Source: JACKAL01 sp964400355
GTDB taxonomy: Bacteria > Bdellovibrionota > Bdellovibrionia > Bdellovibrionales > JAGQZY01
DNA length: 64,000 nt
Direction of reading: 5' to 3'
Assembly (NCBI GenBank): GCA_964400355.1
Contig: CAYNTO010000008.1
Span: forward strand, 53,865-117,864
Position 1 is the stretch's first letter. Every line of letters begins with the position of its first letter. Both the position numbers and the translations under genes were made by a program. Below, piece after piece: positions 51,248-59,812 of this stretch. The notes beneath the pieces are model-generated. The model had not been told where the DNA came from. It saw only the letters and a list, made by a program, of their open reading frames with translations, and did no database searches.

Positions 51248-54200
51248 ATGCTCAATGCAATTATTCGTTTTTCATTAAAACATCGTTTGGTCGTTAGCGT
51301 GTTCACCATCGCTCTTTGTATTTACGGTGGATGGCTGCTCCCGCATTTGCCCGTCGACGTGTTTCCGAACTTAAATCGGCCGACTGTAACTGTGATCACT
51401 GAGGCCCATGGGCTGGCGCCCGAAGAAGTAGAAACTTTGGTCACGCTTCCGGTGGAAACTGTGCTCAATGGTACCCCAGGAATCTTGAGAACCCGCTCGA
51501 GCAGCGGTCTTGGTGTATCGATTGTTTATGTCGAGTTTGATTGGGATACGGATATCTTTAAAAACAGGCAATTTGTCGCCGAACGTCTGCAACTTGTGCA
51601 AAGTCGCCTGCCCGAAGGCATGCAGCCAACTATGGGTCCCATATCGTCGATCATGGGAGAGATTCAATTTGTGGGCGTGACGAGCCCGGAAAACAAAGTG
51701 TCGTTGATGGATCTGAGAACCCTTGCCGATTGGACATTACGACCCCGCCTGATGACCATACCCGGTGTGAGCCAAGTGGTGGTGATGGGCGGCGATTACA
51801 AGCAGTACCAGATTTTGGTTTCCAGCCAAAAACTGCAAAGTAAGAACATTTCACTAGAAGATCTAAAACATGCTCTTACCGAGATCAGCGGAAACACGAC
51901 CGGTGGGTTTATCGACGTAAATGATAAAGAGTTTTTGATTCGGCCGATGGGACGCGTGGAGAGCGTGGAAGATATCGAAAATTCGTTTGTGGCCATGCAC
52001 TTTGGCAGGCCGGTATTGGTGAAAGACATCGCTCAGGTCAAAATCGCTGCGAAGGCCAAAAGAGGCGAGGGGAGCATTAATGGTCAACACGCGGTTGTGA
52101 TGACCATCAAAAAACAACCTGATGCCAGTACCATTGATCTGACTCGCGCGATCGACCGCGAGTTGCTCGAGGTTCAAAAAGCTCTTCCCGAAGGTGTTCA
52201 ACTTGAGGTGGATCTTTTTAAACAAAGTCATTTTATCGAATCGGCTATTGGCAACGTAGAGGGAGCGCTTCGCGACGGCATCCTCATGGTAGCGGTGGTG
52301 CTGTTTTTGTTTTTGATGAACGTTAGAACGACCTCGATCACATTGGTGGCGATTCCATTGAGTTTGTTGATCACCGCTATTGTTTTTTACTTAATGGGTC
52401 TGAGTGTGAACACCATGACACTCGGTGGTTTGGCCATCGCTATCGGCGAGCTTGTCGATGACGCCATTGTGGATGTGGAAAACGTATTTCGCCGCCTGCG
52501 CGAAAACAGGGCCGCTGGTTCACCGCGCGGAAATTTGCGCGTGATCTACGAGGCCTCTTCGGAAGTGCGAAACTCCATTGTGCTTTCGACACTCATCGTG
52601 GTCTTGGTGTTTATCCCGCTGTTTGCTTTGGGTGGAATTGAGGGGCGCCTGTTTGCGCCTCTAGGAATTGCATACATAATATCGATTGTATCGTCTCTTG
52701 TAGTGTCTCTGACGGTGACTCCGATTCTCTGCTCCTATTTATTGCCGTCGTCCAGTGCGATGGAAACGGAGACCGATGGTCGATTGGTGAAGTTTTTAAA
52801 AGCGAGGGCTTTAAAAATTTTAAACTTCACTCTGCCGCGTACCCATCTGGTTTTGGGTGGTGCCTTAGGCCTATTGGTGTTGTCGTTGTCGTTACTGCCG
52901 TTTATGGGAACAAATTTTTTGCCCGATTTCAATGAGGGCACGGCTACTATTGGAGTTGCGGCAGCGCCGGGCATATCGCTTACTGCGTCTGATAAATTGG
53001 GAACTGAGATCGAGAAAATAATTTTATCAGTGCCTGAGGTCAAATCCACTGTCCGTCGCACGGGGCGTGCCGAAATGGATGAGCACGCCGAAGGCGTTCA
53101 TTGGAACGAAATTGATGTGGATTTCAAAAGCGAAGGTCGGCCGCGGCAGGAAGTGCTGTCGGAAATTCGCAAAAAAATTGAGGCGGTTGGCGATGTATAT
53201 GTCAACCTAGGGCAACCGATCAGCCACCGTTTAGATCATTTGCTCTCAGGCGTTCGTGCGCAGATCGCGATCAAGGTGTTTGGTCCTGATATAAATGAAT
53301 TACGACGATTTGGCGGAGAGATTCTGGATGCATTAAAAAATGTGGAGGGAGTTGTAGATTTGCAATCGGAACCACTGGTATTGGTTCCACAGTTAAAAGT
53401 AGCCATCGATCGCGAGGCGGGCAATCAATATGGTATTCGCAGCGGTACTCTCGCCGATGATCTGGAGATTGCGCTCAATGGTGAAGTGGTTTCGCAATTT
53501 TTAGAGAATCAAAGAATTCACGATGTGTTTGTGCGCCTCGACGACGAATCGCGTGCCACTCCTGAAAAAATCAACAATACGTTGATCAAGTTCATGCCCA
53601 ACGGCAAGCCCGTTTTATTAAAAGAAGTGGCCAATGTTTACGAAGGTACTGGCCCAAATATGGTCAATCGTGAAGACATGCAAAGGCGCATAGTCGTCTC
53701 TGCAAACACTGAAGGGCGCGACCTGGGTGCGGTTGTAAAAGATGTTCGAGCTGCACTTGCGCAAAAGATTCAGTTGCCGGAGGGCTACTTCATCAAGGTT
53801 GGTGGGCAGTTTGAAAGTCAGCAAAATGCTTCGCAAAGGATTTTTTGGCTGGGGCTATTGTCGCTCTTAGGTATATTTTTTGTGCTCTTTCTCCACTTTC
53901 GTTCCAGCTTACTGAGTTTGCAGGTAATGATGAACGTTCCACTGGCGTTGATTGGAAGTATCTTTGCTATATTTATCACCGACGGTGTGCTTTCGATCGC
54001 CACTTTGGTGGCGTTTATCACTCTGTGTGGTATTTCGAGCCGCAACGGAGTGCTATTGATAAGCCATTACCTGCATCTCATGAATGAAGAGGGTGAGAGC
54101 TTTAACGCGCAGATGGTTGTGCGTGGTTCCCTCGAGCGATTGGTACCTGTGCTTATGACGGCGTCAACGGCGGCACTGGCGCTTGTGCCACTTTTGTTAT

Positions 54201-54382
54201 CGAAGGGCGAGCCGGGCAAAGAAATTCTTTACCCTGTGGCGGTTGTTATTGTCGGAGGGCTTGTGTCATCCACACTGCTCGATCTCGTTGTTACGCCCGC
54301 TGTGTTTTTAAAATTTGGTAAAAATGCAATTGGTAAGTATATGAAACATCAAAAACCATCCCACGAAGGAGAATGGAAATGA
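51248..54382 (+). CDS. RND-family efflux pump, inner-membrane component
   Basis: A 1044 aa RND transporter with the usual two repeats, twelve membrane segments and periplasmic loops. Helix 4 reads LGGLAIAIGELVDDAIVDVENVF (quoted as a continuous helix; the two Asp residues are the proton-relay pair), resembling the CzcA/CusA heavy-metal branch more than the AcrB drug branch. The size and N-terminal ASRF-like start are normal. It is followed by a small His-containing protein (overlap ATGA), and TolC. The membrane-fusion adaptor that normally accompanies it is absent nearby. Metal export is inferred from neighbours. Confidence 0.92.
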   Translation: MLNAIIRFSLKHRLVVSVFTIALCIYGGWLLPHLPVDVFPNLNRPTVTVITEAHGLAPEEVETLVTLPVETVLNGTPGILRTRSSSGLGVSIVYVEFDWDTDIFKNRQFVAERLQLVQSRLPEGMQPTMGPISSIMGEIQFVGVTSPENKVSLMDLRTLADWTLRPRLMTIPGVSQVVVMGGDYKQYQILVSSQKLQSKNISLEDLKHALTEISGNTTGGFIDVNDKEFLIRPMGRVESVEDIENSFVAMHFGRPVLVKDIAQVKIAAKAKRGEGSINGQHAVVMTIKKQPDASTIDLTRAIDRELLEVQKALPEGVQLEVDLFKQSHFIESAIGNVEGALRDGILMVAVVLFLFLMNVRTTSITLVAIPLSLLITAIVFYLMGLSVNTMTLGGLAIAIGELVDDAIVDVENVFRRLRENRAAGSPRGNLRVIYEASSEVRNSIVLSTLIVVLVFIPLFALGGIEGRLFAPLGIAYIISIVSSLVVSLTVTPILCSYLLPSSSAMETETDGRLVKFLKARALKILNFTLPRTHLVLGGALGLLVLSLSLLPFMGTNFLPDFNEGTATIGVAAAPGISLTASDKLGTEIEKIILSVPEVKSTVRRTGRAEMDEHAEGVHWNEIDVDFKSEGRPRQEVLSEIRKKIEAVGDVYVNLGQPISHRLDHLLSGVRAQIAIKVFGPDINELRRFGGEILDALKNVEGVVDLQSEPLVLVPQLKVAIDREAGNQYGIRSGTLADDLEIALNGEVVSQFLENQRIHDVFVRLDDESRATPEKINNTLIKFMPNGKPVLLKEVANVYEGTGPNMVNREDMQRRIVVSANTEGRDLGAVVKDVRAALAQKIQLPEGYFIKVGGQFESQQNASQRIFWLGLLSLLGIFFVLFLHFRSSLLSLQVMMNVPLALIGSIFAIFITDGVLSIATLVAFITLCGISSRNGVLLISHYLHLMNEEGESFNAQMVVRGSLERLVPVLMTASTAALALVPLLLSKGEPGKEILYPVAVVIVGGLVSSTLLDLVVTPAVFLKFGKNAIGKYMKHQKPSHEGEWK

Positions 54383-54831
54383 AGAAATTGTTTTTAATAG
54401 TGGTACTGTGTTTAACACTAGACAACTCTGCGCGTGCTCACGATGAAGGTCATGGCGCTAAAACGTCAGATGCTGGCAAATACGGAGGCCTGGTCTCCGG
54501 GGTGATCCTAAAGAGTGATGCGAGTCTTGGAGAAACTGCCAAGCTTCTTTACAAGGCCGAACTCGTACGTTCCAACGACGGTACCGTGCGTGTGTATGTT
54601 TATGATCAAAATATGAAGTCTCAAGATTCTAAGGCTTTCGATACGAAAGCGTCAGCGATTGTTTCGGTCAAGAGCAAAGGCAAATGGAAGGACACTCCAT
54701 TTGAGCTCGCAATAAAAGATGGTGTGTTCTTAGGCAAGATGCCTAAGCCTGCGTCGAAACCTTACAATATTGAAGTGGTTCTTAAGCACGACGATAAAGA
54801 GCTATTGTCCGCATTCCACAATTTGGACTAG
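54379..54831 (+). CDS. Small exported protein resembling the extra domain of metal-efflux adaptors
   Basis: A 150 aa exported protein (signal MKKLFLIVVLCLTLDNSARA, mature HDEGHGAK). The beta-rich body (YGGLVSGVILKSD, LYKAELVRSNDGTVRVYVYD, FELAIKDGVFLG) looks like the N-terminal extra domain of some heavy-metal RND adaptors (CzcB/CusB-type), standing alone. ATG 54379 is seven bases after AAGGAG and overlaps the RND stop. It has no lipoyl or alpha-hairpin domain, so it cannot by itself link pump and TolC. Role and metal are unproven. Confidence 0.7.
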   Translation: MKKLFLIVVLCLTLDNSARAHDEGHGAKTSDAGKYGGLVSGVILKSDASLGETAKLLYKAELVRSNDGTVRVYVYDQNMKSQDSKAFDTKASAIVSVKSKGKWKDTPFELAIKDGVFLGKMPKPASKPYNIEVVLKHDDKELLSAFHNLD

Positions 54832-54882
54832 AGCGGTTTTTTGCGAGCGCGGAAGTTCTCCGTGCCGTTGAAGGAGATGTTT

Positions 54883-56133
54883 ATGAGTGTTTTTTTGTTT
54901 GCTATTGTCGCAGTGTTCTCCTCGAGCGTACTTGCTCAGGAAACCGTGGTGCTCAAAGTGACTGATCTTAAGGCGCTTGTTGAAACTCGCAACGAACGTG
55001 TTACGGGTAAGGCGTATCAGGTCTCGGCCATGGAGTACCGCAAGGGGTATTTAAAGCGCTCGTTCTTGCCGAGCCTCAAAGTGTATGGGGCTCAAGAGCG
55101 CTTTCAGCTGGGCGATTCCTACAGGCGCACACAACCCACTTACGGCGCAGAGGTGAGTGTGAATATTTTTAACGGGATGAGAGATAGTCTGTACGATGAC
55201 GTGGTCGACAAGCGAAAAGAGCGTATCGAAACAGAAAAACGTGTTACGGCTTACCAGGAGATTATTAAAGCTAAAGAGATATACTGGAATCTGGTGTACC
55301 TCGAAAACGCAATGAGCGTGCTTGGTGAAATTCAACAGATCAACAGCAAAAATCTAAGTTCCGCACAGCGAAGAATTCGTGCTGGCGTGACCACTTCGGC
55401 TGATCGCTACGAGTTTGAAATCAAGGCCACCGAAATTCAACGAGGAATGGATCACGTGCTGATGCAGAAAAAGATTCTCGAGCGCGAACTGATTTCGCTC
55501 ATAGGATATACGGAGGGATCGGTAATAAAAGTTGCGGACAAGCTCGAACATGTGGAAGGAATGGAAGCCATTGGTGATCATTCGGAGGCGCAACATCGCT
55601 TTTTGGCACAGCCGTCGCTGGTGCAGTCCGAGGAAAACCAGATAGCTGCAAAAATTCAATCGCGCTCTTGGTGGCCGCGCGTGGATGCCTACGCAGCTCA
55701 AAATCAGTACAACGTGCGACTCGGGAATGTCTTTAATGAGCAAGAGGGCAAGGAGACCGTCTTTGGTGTAAAGATGACCATGAATCTTTTTGATTTCACA
55801 TCAGGAAACAGAGAGGCGTCAGCATTAAAAGCCGAGGCCGAGGGATCAAAGGCGGAGGCGAAATATTTAGTGAAGCAAATGGAAAACGAGGCCCACTCGG
55901 AAATTGCCACTCTCGATTATCTCCACAAGCAGATTCACGATGCGGAAGACAACATCGCGCGTGCAGTGGGCTATTACAAGGTCACCATGGCGGAGTATTC
56001 ACGAGGAGTTAAGAATTCTCCAGATGTTTTAGGCTCTGTGGAGAAACTATTTGAGGTAAAAACAAAGTACTACGAAATATTGCGCGATTTCTACATCACG
56101 CGCGATCACCTGCGCACAAAACGGGAGATTTGA
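54883..56133 (+). CDS. TolC-family outer-membrane efflux protein
   Basis: A 416 aa outer-membrane factor. Signal peptide (SVFLFAIVAVFSSSVLA), then the repeated alpha-hairpin/barrel pattern of TolC/CzcC proteins, with coiled sections such as KRVTAYQEIIKAKEIYWNLVY and the second repeat from about residue 230. The ATG at 54883 is six bases after AAGGAG; ATG 54877 lies too close. It completes an RND-type tripartite export route with the upstream pump, if an adaptor is supplied elsewhere. Confidence 0.9.
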   Translation: MSVFLFAIVAVFSSSVLAQETVVLKVTDLKALVETRNERVTGKAYQVSAMEYRKGYLKRSFLPSLKVYGAQERFQLGDSYRRTQPTYGAEVSVNIFNGMRDSLYDDVVDKRKERIETEKRVTAYQEIIKAKEIYWNLVYLENAMSVLGEIQQINSKNLSSAQRRIRAGVTTSADRYEFEIKATEIQRGMDHVLMQKKILERELISLIGYTEGSVIKVADKLEHVEGMEAIGDHSEAQHRFLAQPSLVQSEENQIAAKIQSRSWWPRVDAYAAQNQYNVRLGNVFNEQEGKETVFGVKMTMNLFDFTSGNREASALKAEAEGSKAEAKYLVKQMENEAHSEIATLDYLHKQIHDAEDNIARAVGYYKVTMAEYSRGVKNSPDVLGSVEKLFEVKTKYYEILRDFYITRDHLRTKREI

Positions 56134-56191
56134 CGAAATGTTCATTTGAAATTGGCCGTTCAATTGCAAATAGGGCAACTGGAGGTTTCAA

Positions 56192-56479
56192 ATGCGAAAA
56201 ATTCTGTTTATTGTGGCCCTTTTTTGCTCGTTATCGAGCGCGAATGCGCTGACACCGTTTAACCTGGATACGTCCAAGATCAAATCGTGTAAGCTAAAAT
56301 TTGCTCTCAAAGGCGGTGAGAGGTTGATCACTAGCGTTCTCGCTCTAGACGAGGCGGGCAATGTTGTTGCTGAATTCGGTGACACTAACGGCAAAGCTTT
56401 TGAAACCACCGAGGATCTCAAGGTGGCCAAGGCTTACCTCATCGAATCTGGTCTATGCCGAGAGATCAAAAGTTTCTAG
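56192..56479 (+). CDS. Small secreted protein of unknown function
   Basis: A 95 aa exported protein with signal peptide (KILFIVALFCSLSSANA) and a strong GGAGG site six bases upstream of ATG. The mature part (about 75 aa) has two cysteines (IKSCKLK, SGLCREI) and looks beta-rich (LKFALKGGERLITSVLALDEAGN as a mid-part). Unrecognised. It lies between the efflux genes and the cytochrome b/oxidoreductase pair, with no evident operon link. Confidence 0.65.
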   Translation: MRKILFIVALFCSLSSANALTPFNLDTSKIKSCKLKFALKGGERLITSVLALDEAGNVVAEFGDTNGKAFETTEDLKVAKAYLIESGLCREIKSF

Positions 56480-56563
56480 TCCTCAGCGGGTGGTGCCTTC
56501 ATCACCTTGTGTTAAACGGGATATTTTTTATCAAATCTCGAGCAGCATGGTACCATTCGTGGG

Positions 56564-57181
56564 ATGAAGGAAAAGCATGCTCTCGTCCTCAGGATTATTC
56601 ACTGGTTGAACGTTCCACTGCTCGCGCTCATGGTGTGGAGTGGGCTGTTGATTTATTGGGCCTATGACCCATACCCCGGTTTTTTCCCTGATGGGTTTTA
56701 TAAAGCATTCAATATTCCCAGTCGCCTTGCCGAAGGCATGGCCATTCATTTTTTTACGGCCTGGTTGTTCGTGGCCAATGGCATTGCCTATTTGATCTGG
56801 TACATGATAAGCCGCCATTATCGCGAGGTGTGGCCCGACAAAGAGGCCATTCGGCTCGCCGTGCCCACGTTGCTTCACGATATCGGAATCCACAAAACTC
56901 CACCCCCTCAGCGTACGTTCAACGCCGTTCAAAAGATCGCCTACTCCGCTCTTCTGATAATCGCCGCTCTAGCAATCACCAGTGGCTTTGCGCTTTATAA
57001 GCCGGTGCAGCTGTGGTGGCTCACAGCGTGTTTTGGTGGCTATCAAAACGCACGCCTGGTTCATTTTTTAATGATGATTTTTTTCTGTGTGTTCGTGGTC
57101 GTTCATGTGCTTCAGGTGGCGCGCGCGGGGTGGAATAACTTTCGCGCAATGGTTGCCGGATTTGAGAACGAAAATGAATAG
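56564..57181 (+). CDS. Cytochrome b561-type membrane protein, partner of the Mo-cofactor protein
   Basis: A 205 aa membrane protein of the cytochrome b561/Ni-hydrogenase cytochrome b group. About four helices carry paired histidines (RIIHWLNV near residue 13, IHFFTAWL, and LVHFLMMI with VVVHVLQVA), fitting two hemes. It probably passes electrons between the quinone pool and the molybdopterin enzyme that follows. It overlaps that gene by eight bases. This is like a YedY/YedZ pair, but the membrane partner is of the b561 type. Confidence 0.82.
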   Translation: MKEKHALVLRIIHWLNVPLLALMVWSGLLIYWAYDPYPGFFPDGFYKAFNIPSRLAEGMAIHFFTAWLFVANGIAYLIWYMISRHYREVWPDKEAIRLAVPTLLHDIGIHKTPPPQRTFNAVQKIAYSALLIIAALAITSGFALYKPVQLWWLTACFGGYQNARLVHFLMMIFFCVFVVVHVLQVARAGWNNFRAMVAGFENENE

Positions 57182-57896
57182 AGCGCGGCGACGAACCATT
57201 ATAAGCTTTTCGGTGCTCATTCTATTTTTTGTGGGATTTGCCTGGAGCTGGTCCATCATCAGTAAAAGACCGCGCGGAAAATACATTGCTCCCACCTTTG
57301 CAAAAGTGCACGAACTCAATGGGGAGTTGTGGCAAGCTCTCTTTCGGCCTTCGACAAAAAGTATTTTTCGCCCGCCGACCGATAAAAAGCCCAGAACCAA
57401 TGGCAAGATCGGTTTGTCTCAGCCAGCGGATCCCGCCACCTGGAAACTCCATATTATCGAGGACGACAAAGACCCTCAGGCGCAGCGAATCACAGTGAAT
57501 ATCAAAGATATTCGCGCACTCCCGCGTAGCGATGCTTCTACTGAATTTCGTTGCATCGAGGGCTGGAGTGAGGACATTTCCTATTCCGGTGTGAAGTTCT
57601 CCGATTTTGTAAGGGCCTACAATCTTAAGCTCAAACGCTATGTAGGGCTTGTTACAGTGGACGGGAAATACTACGTATCGATCGATATGGAGAGCATGAT
57701 GCACGAACAGACTATTTTGTCCTACGAGATGAATGGTCGCGATCTTTTGCCCGAGAACGGAGCGCCACTGCGCTTAGTGATTCCGATTAAATACGGGATC
57801 AAAAGTCTAAAACAAATTGGCAAAATATTTTTTTCCGATGAGCGCCCCCCAGACTACTGGCACGAGCGCGGCTACGATTGGTACGCAGGGCTTTAA
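57174..57896 (+). CDS. Membrane-anchored molybdopterin-dependent oxidoreductase (sulfite oxidase fold)
   Basis: A 240 aa protein with the sulfite oxidase-type molybdopterin domain. The catalytic cysteine is in EFRCIEGWSE, and LPENGAPLRLVIPIKYGIKSLKQI and the ending FSDERPPDYWHERGYDWYAGL (quoted as separate segments) match this family. An N-terminal TM segment (IISFSVLILFFVGFAWSW) anchors it to the membrane, unlike Tat-exported YedY. ATG 57174 overlaps the cytochrome gene. Substrate could be methionine sulfoxide or an S/N-oxide; unknown. A perfect palindrome follows the stop. Confidence 0.87.
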   Translation: MNRARRRTIISFSVLILFFVGFAWSWSIISKRPRGKYIAPTFAKVHELNGELWQALFRPSTKSIFRPPTDKKPRTNGKIGLSQPADPATWKLHIIEDDKDPQAQRITVNIKDIRALPRSDASTEFRCIEGWSEDISYSGVKFSDFVRAYNLKLKRYVGLVTVDGKYYVSIDMESMMHEQTILSYEMNGRDLLPENGAPLRLVIPIKYGIKSLKQIGKIFFSDERPPDYWHERGYDWYAGL

Positions 57897-57900
57897 ATGG

Positions 57901-57953
57901 TAAATGGTACGGACACACTTTTAGCAAAGCTAAAAGTGTGTCCGTACCATTTA
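57901..57953. repeat. Perfect palindromic repeat, copy 1
   Basis: Arms 57901-57925 and 57929-57953 are 25-base exact reverse complements around AAA. The core GGTACGGACACACTTTTAGC (57906-57925) with its complement is shared with copy 2 at 58686-58728. It sits between convergent gene ends; the stop of the L,D-transpeptidase gene (57951-57953) is in the right arm. Confidence 0.92.
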
Positions 57954-58532
57954 GTACAATCCGCCAGTACCTTCGGTGATCGCTTTTTGGGCGGCGGGGC
58001 TTAACTTGTTCATAAGTTCTTCATTCAGTGACTGACCTTTACCTCCGGAGTACGAGGCTTTGGTGTCGCGAACCGTTATGGTGCGGAGTCCACCAGTTTT
58101 CATGGCTTGTTTGACCCATTCATTGAGTTGTTTGGCATTGGGTGTTTTTAAGCGCAAGCACCCGTGAGACTGTTTAGTGCCGTCCACTTTGAGGGACGAA
58201 CCGTGTACTGCGTACCCACTACCATTGATATGCATTGCGTAGGGCATAGGATCACTGCGATGGCTCTCATAATTTGCGGCATTGGCTGAGGTGAATGTGG
58301 CGCTGGTGTACTCTGGCGTGTTTGACCCTTTAAAACCGGCGTTGTTGTTGGGGTTTCCGGGTGATGTGGCCCAGGATGCCGAGAGAGCTCCATTGAGATA
58401 AACATCTAAGACGAAGCACTGTTTGTTTTGCGAGCGACAGGGATTATGGACGCTGACTTCCACATCCAGTTTCCCGGCATGGGCGTTAACGGCGATCAAG
58501 CTGATAGCAGCAAATAAAACCTTACTAAGCAT
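57951..58532 (-). CDS. L,D-transpeptidase (YkuD), exported
   Basis: A 193 aa enzyme with signal peptide (MLSKVLFAAISLIAVNAHA). The YkuD active site is intact: AMHINGSGYAVHGSS and SHGCLRLKTPN, with the catalytic Cys in SHGC and His residues upstream. ATG 58532 has AAGGAG seven bases upstream. L,D-transpeptidases make 3-3 cross-links or attach proteins to peptidoglycan. The gene lies precisely between two copies of the same palindromic repeat, one at each side. Confidence 0.93.
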   Translation of the reverse strand: MLSKVLFAAISLIAVNAHAGKLDVEVSVHNPCRSQNKQCFVLDVYLNGALSASWATSPGNPNNNAGFKGSNTPEYTSATFTSANAANYESHRSDPMPYAMHINGSGYAVHGSSLKVDGTKQSHGCLRLKTPNAKQLNEWVKQAMKTGGLRTITVRDTKASYSGGKGQSLNEELMNKLSPAAQKAITEGTGGLY

Positions 58533-58681
58533 GGAGCACTCCTTGAGCCGCGAGGGGCCGGAAATTGGTTCACGGCAAGAAGAGCAAATTAAAGGCCAGT
58601 GGGAATCCAAACCCATAAGACCTGGCGGGCAGAGAGCGCGCACAATAGTCACTTACCACATGCGCGGTGCCGAAAAAGGGA

Positions 58682-58732
58682 AAAAGGTACGGACACACTT
58701 TTAGCAAAGCTAAAAGTGTGTCCGTACCTTTT
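58682..58732. repeat. Perfect palindromic repeat, copy 2
   Basis: Arms 58682-58705 and 58709-58732 are 24-base exact reverse complements around AAA. The 43-base core (58686-58728) is identical to that of copy 1; only the outer four or so bases differ (AAAA here, TAAAT there). The stop of the next minus-strand gene (58731-58733) is in the right arm. Confidence 0.92.
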
Positions 58733-59093
58733 AGGAATGCACGATGGCTTTGAATTCGCCGGTAGTGAAGCGCTTCATGTCAAACGGCATTGCGCCCTTA
58801 AAGTTTTCAGGTTGCATGAGCGGATCTTTGTGAACTTTGGCGGTCACCTGATTGCGGTGGGCTCTGGATTTATAAATTATAAAGGCGAAAACCACTGTTT
58901 CATCTTTTTTGAGTTTGCAAAGTTTTTTGAACGATATACCCCATTCGTTGTCCAATTTTGCACCGACGCATTCATAGTAGTCGAGAGCGCCATGTTTCAT
59001 CCAAATTTTACGGCCAACAGTGGCCATCTTTTTATAAGCCTTTAGTTTACTTTTTTTAACTGGGATGATGTAACCATCAACATATTTACTCAT
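58731..59093 (-). CDS. DUF1428-family protein
   Basis: A 120 aa protein of the DUF1428 family: it begins SKYVDGYIIPVKKSK and has KHGALDYYECVGAKL and DPLMQPENFKGAMPFDMKRF. The family is a ferredoxin-like fold of unknown function, also found near stress and phage-like genes. AAAGGA precedes the ATG. It lies upstream of the L,D-transpeptidase on the same strand, separated by copy 2 of the palindrome, which probably ends its transcript. Confidence 0.88.
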   Translation of the reverse strand: MSKYVDGYIIPVKKSKLKAYKKMATVGRKIWMKHGALDYYECVGAKLDNEWGISFKKLCKLKKDETVVFAFIIYKSRAHRNQVTAKVHKDPLMQPENFKGAMPFDMKRFTTGEFKAIVHS

Positions 59094-59156
59094 AAAAATC
59101 CTTTCGTGTGGGTGTTAGAAAAGTGTACCTGTTTAGGAATTATTGACAATAAAAAA

Positions 59157-59627
59157 TCACTCGACGGGATTCTCAGTCAATGTGTGTGCATCCGTAAGCT
59201 TTAACAAAAGATTTCGTAAATGTTCCTTCTCGGATTTTGACAAAGCCGAGAAAAAGAACCGATCATTTTCGTCGGCGATGCCCGCAAGTTTAGGAACTAG
59301 TTTTATAGCATGTGACGTCAATTTAATATCTTGATAGCGGCGGTCGCCTTTGGATTCCGTGCGAGTTACGAGTTTTTTATTTACAAGTCGCTCTACCAGC
59401 TTCGATATCGCGCCACGAGTAAGGCCGGTCGAATGGGCGATTGTGGCTGGCGACGTAGTGTCATTGCCCGCGTACATCTCTCTTAAAACCACCCATTCTG
59501 CCACGGTAACATCATTGCTGGCGAGCTTCCTCGCAAAGGAATGGGAAACAGCATTGGAGACCACGCGCAAGTGGTAACCAATGTGTGATTTGAGTGCACT
59601 TGCGCGAGGCTTTATAGATTTTGCCAT
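59157..59627 (-). CDS. MarR-family transcription regulator
   Basis: A 156 aa winged-helix regulator of the MarR type. The recognition helix ATIAHSTGLTRGAISKLVERL and the wing (TRTESKGDRRYQDIKLT) are clear. Ligand is not identifiable; no redox cysteine is present, so it is not OhrR-like in sensing. AGGAG lies upstream of the ATG. It is divergent from the DUF1398 gene, with a dyad between them that is a likely operator for both. Confidence 0.92.
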   Translation of the reverse strand: MAKSIKPRASALKSHIGYHLRVVSNAVSHSFARKLASNDVTVAEWVVLREMYAGNDTTSPATIAHSTGLTRGAISKLVERLVNKKLVTRTESKGDRRYQDIKLTSHAIKLVPKLAGIADENDRFFFSALSKSEKEHLRNLLLKLTDAHTLTENPVE

Positions 59628-59712
59628 TTTTGTCTCCTGATCTGAGCATCATAGTTTTTGGGGCGAGGAATTTCAAGAAATTAGCGAGTCGTACTCACAA
59701 ATTCCTTTACAA

Positions 59713-59730
59713 TAGTTTCCTAGTAAACTA
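59713..59730. promoter_or_regulatory. Candidate MarR operator
   Basis: TAGTTT (59713-59718) and AAACTA (59725-59730) form an inverted repeat with a six-base spacer (CCTAGT) between the divergent marR-type and DUF1398 genes. Size and AT content fit MarR-family operators. Confidence 0.55.
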
Positions 59731-59812
59731 ATATCGAGTAGAGGTAGCAACTCGAAGGACCGCCGCTCGCTGCACCTCAGATATTGCCTTCGACGAAAAA
59801 AGGAGTTTACCA

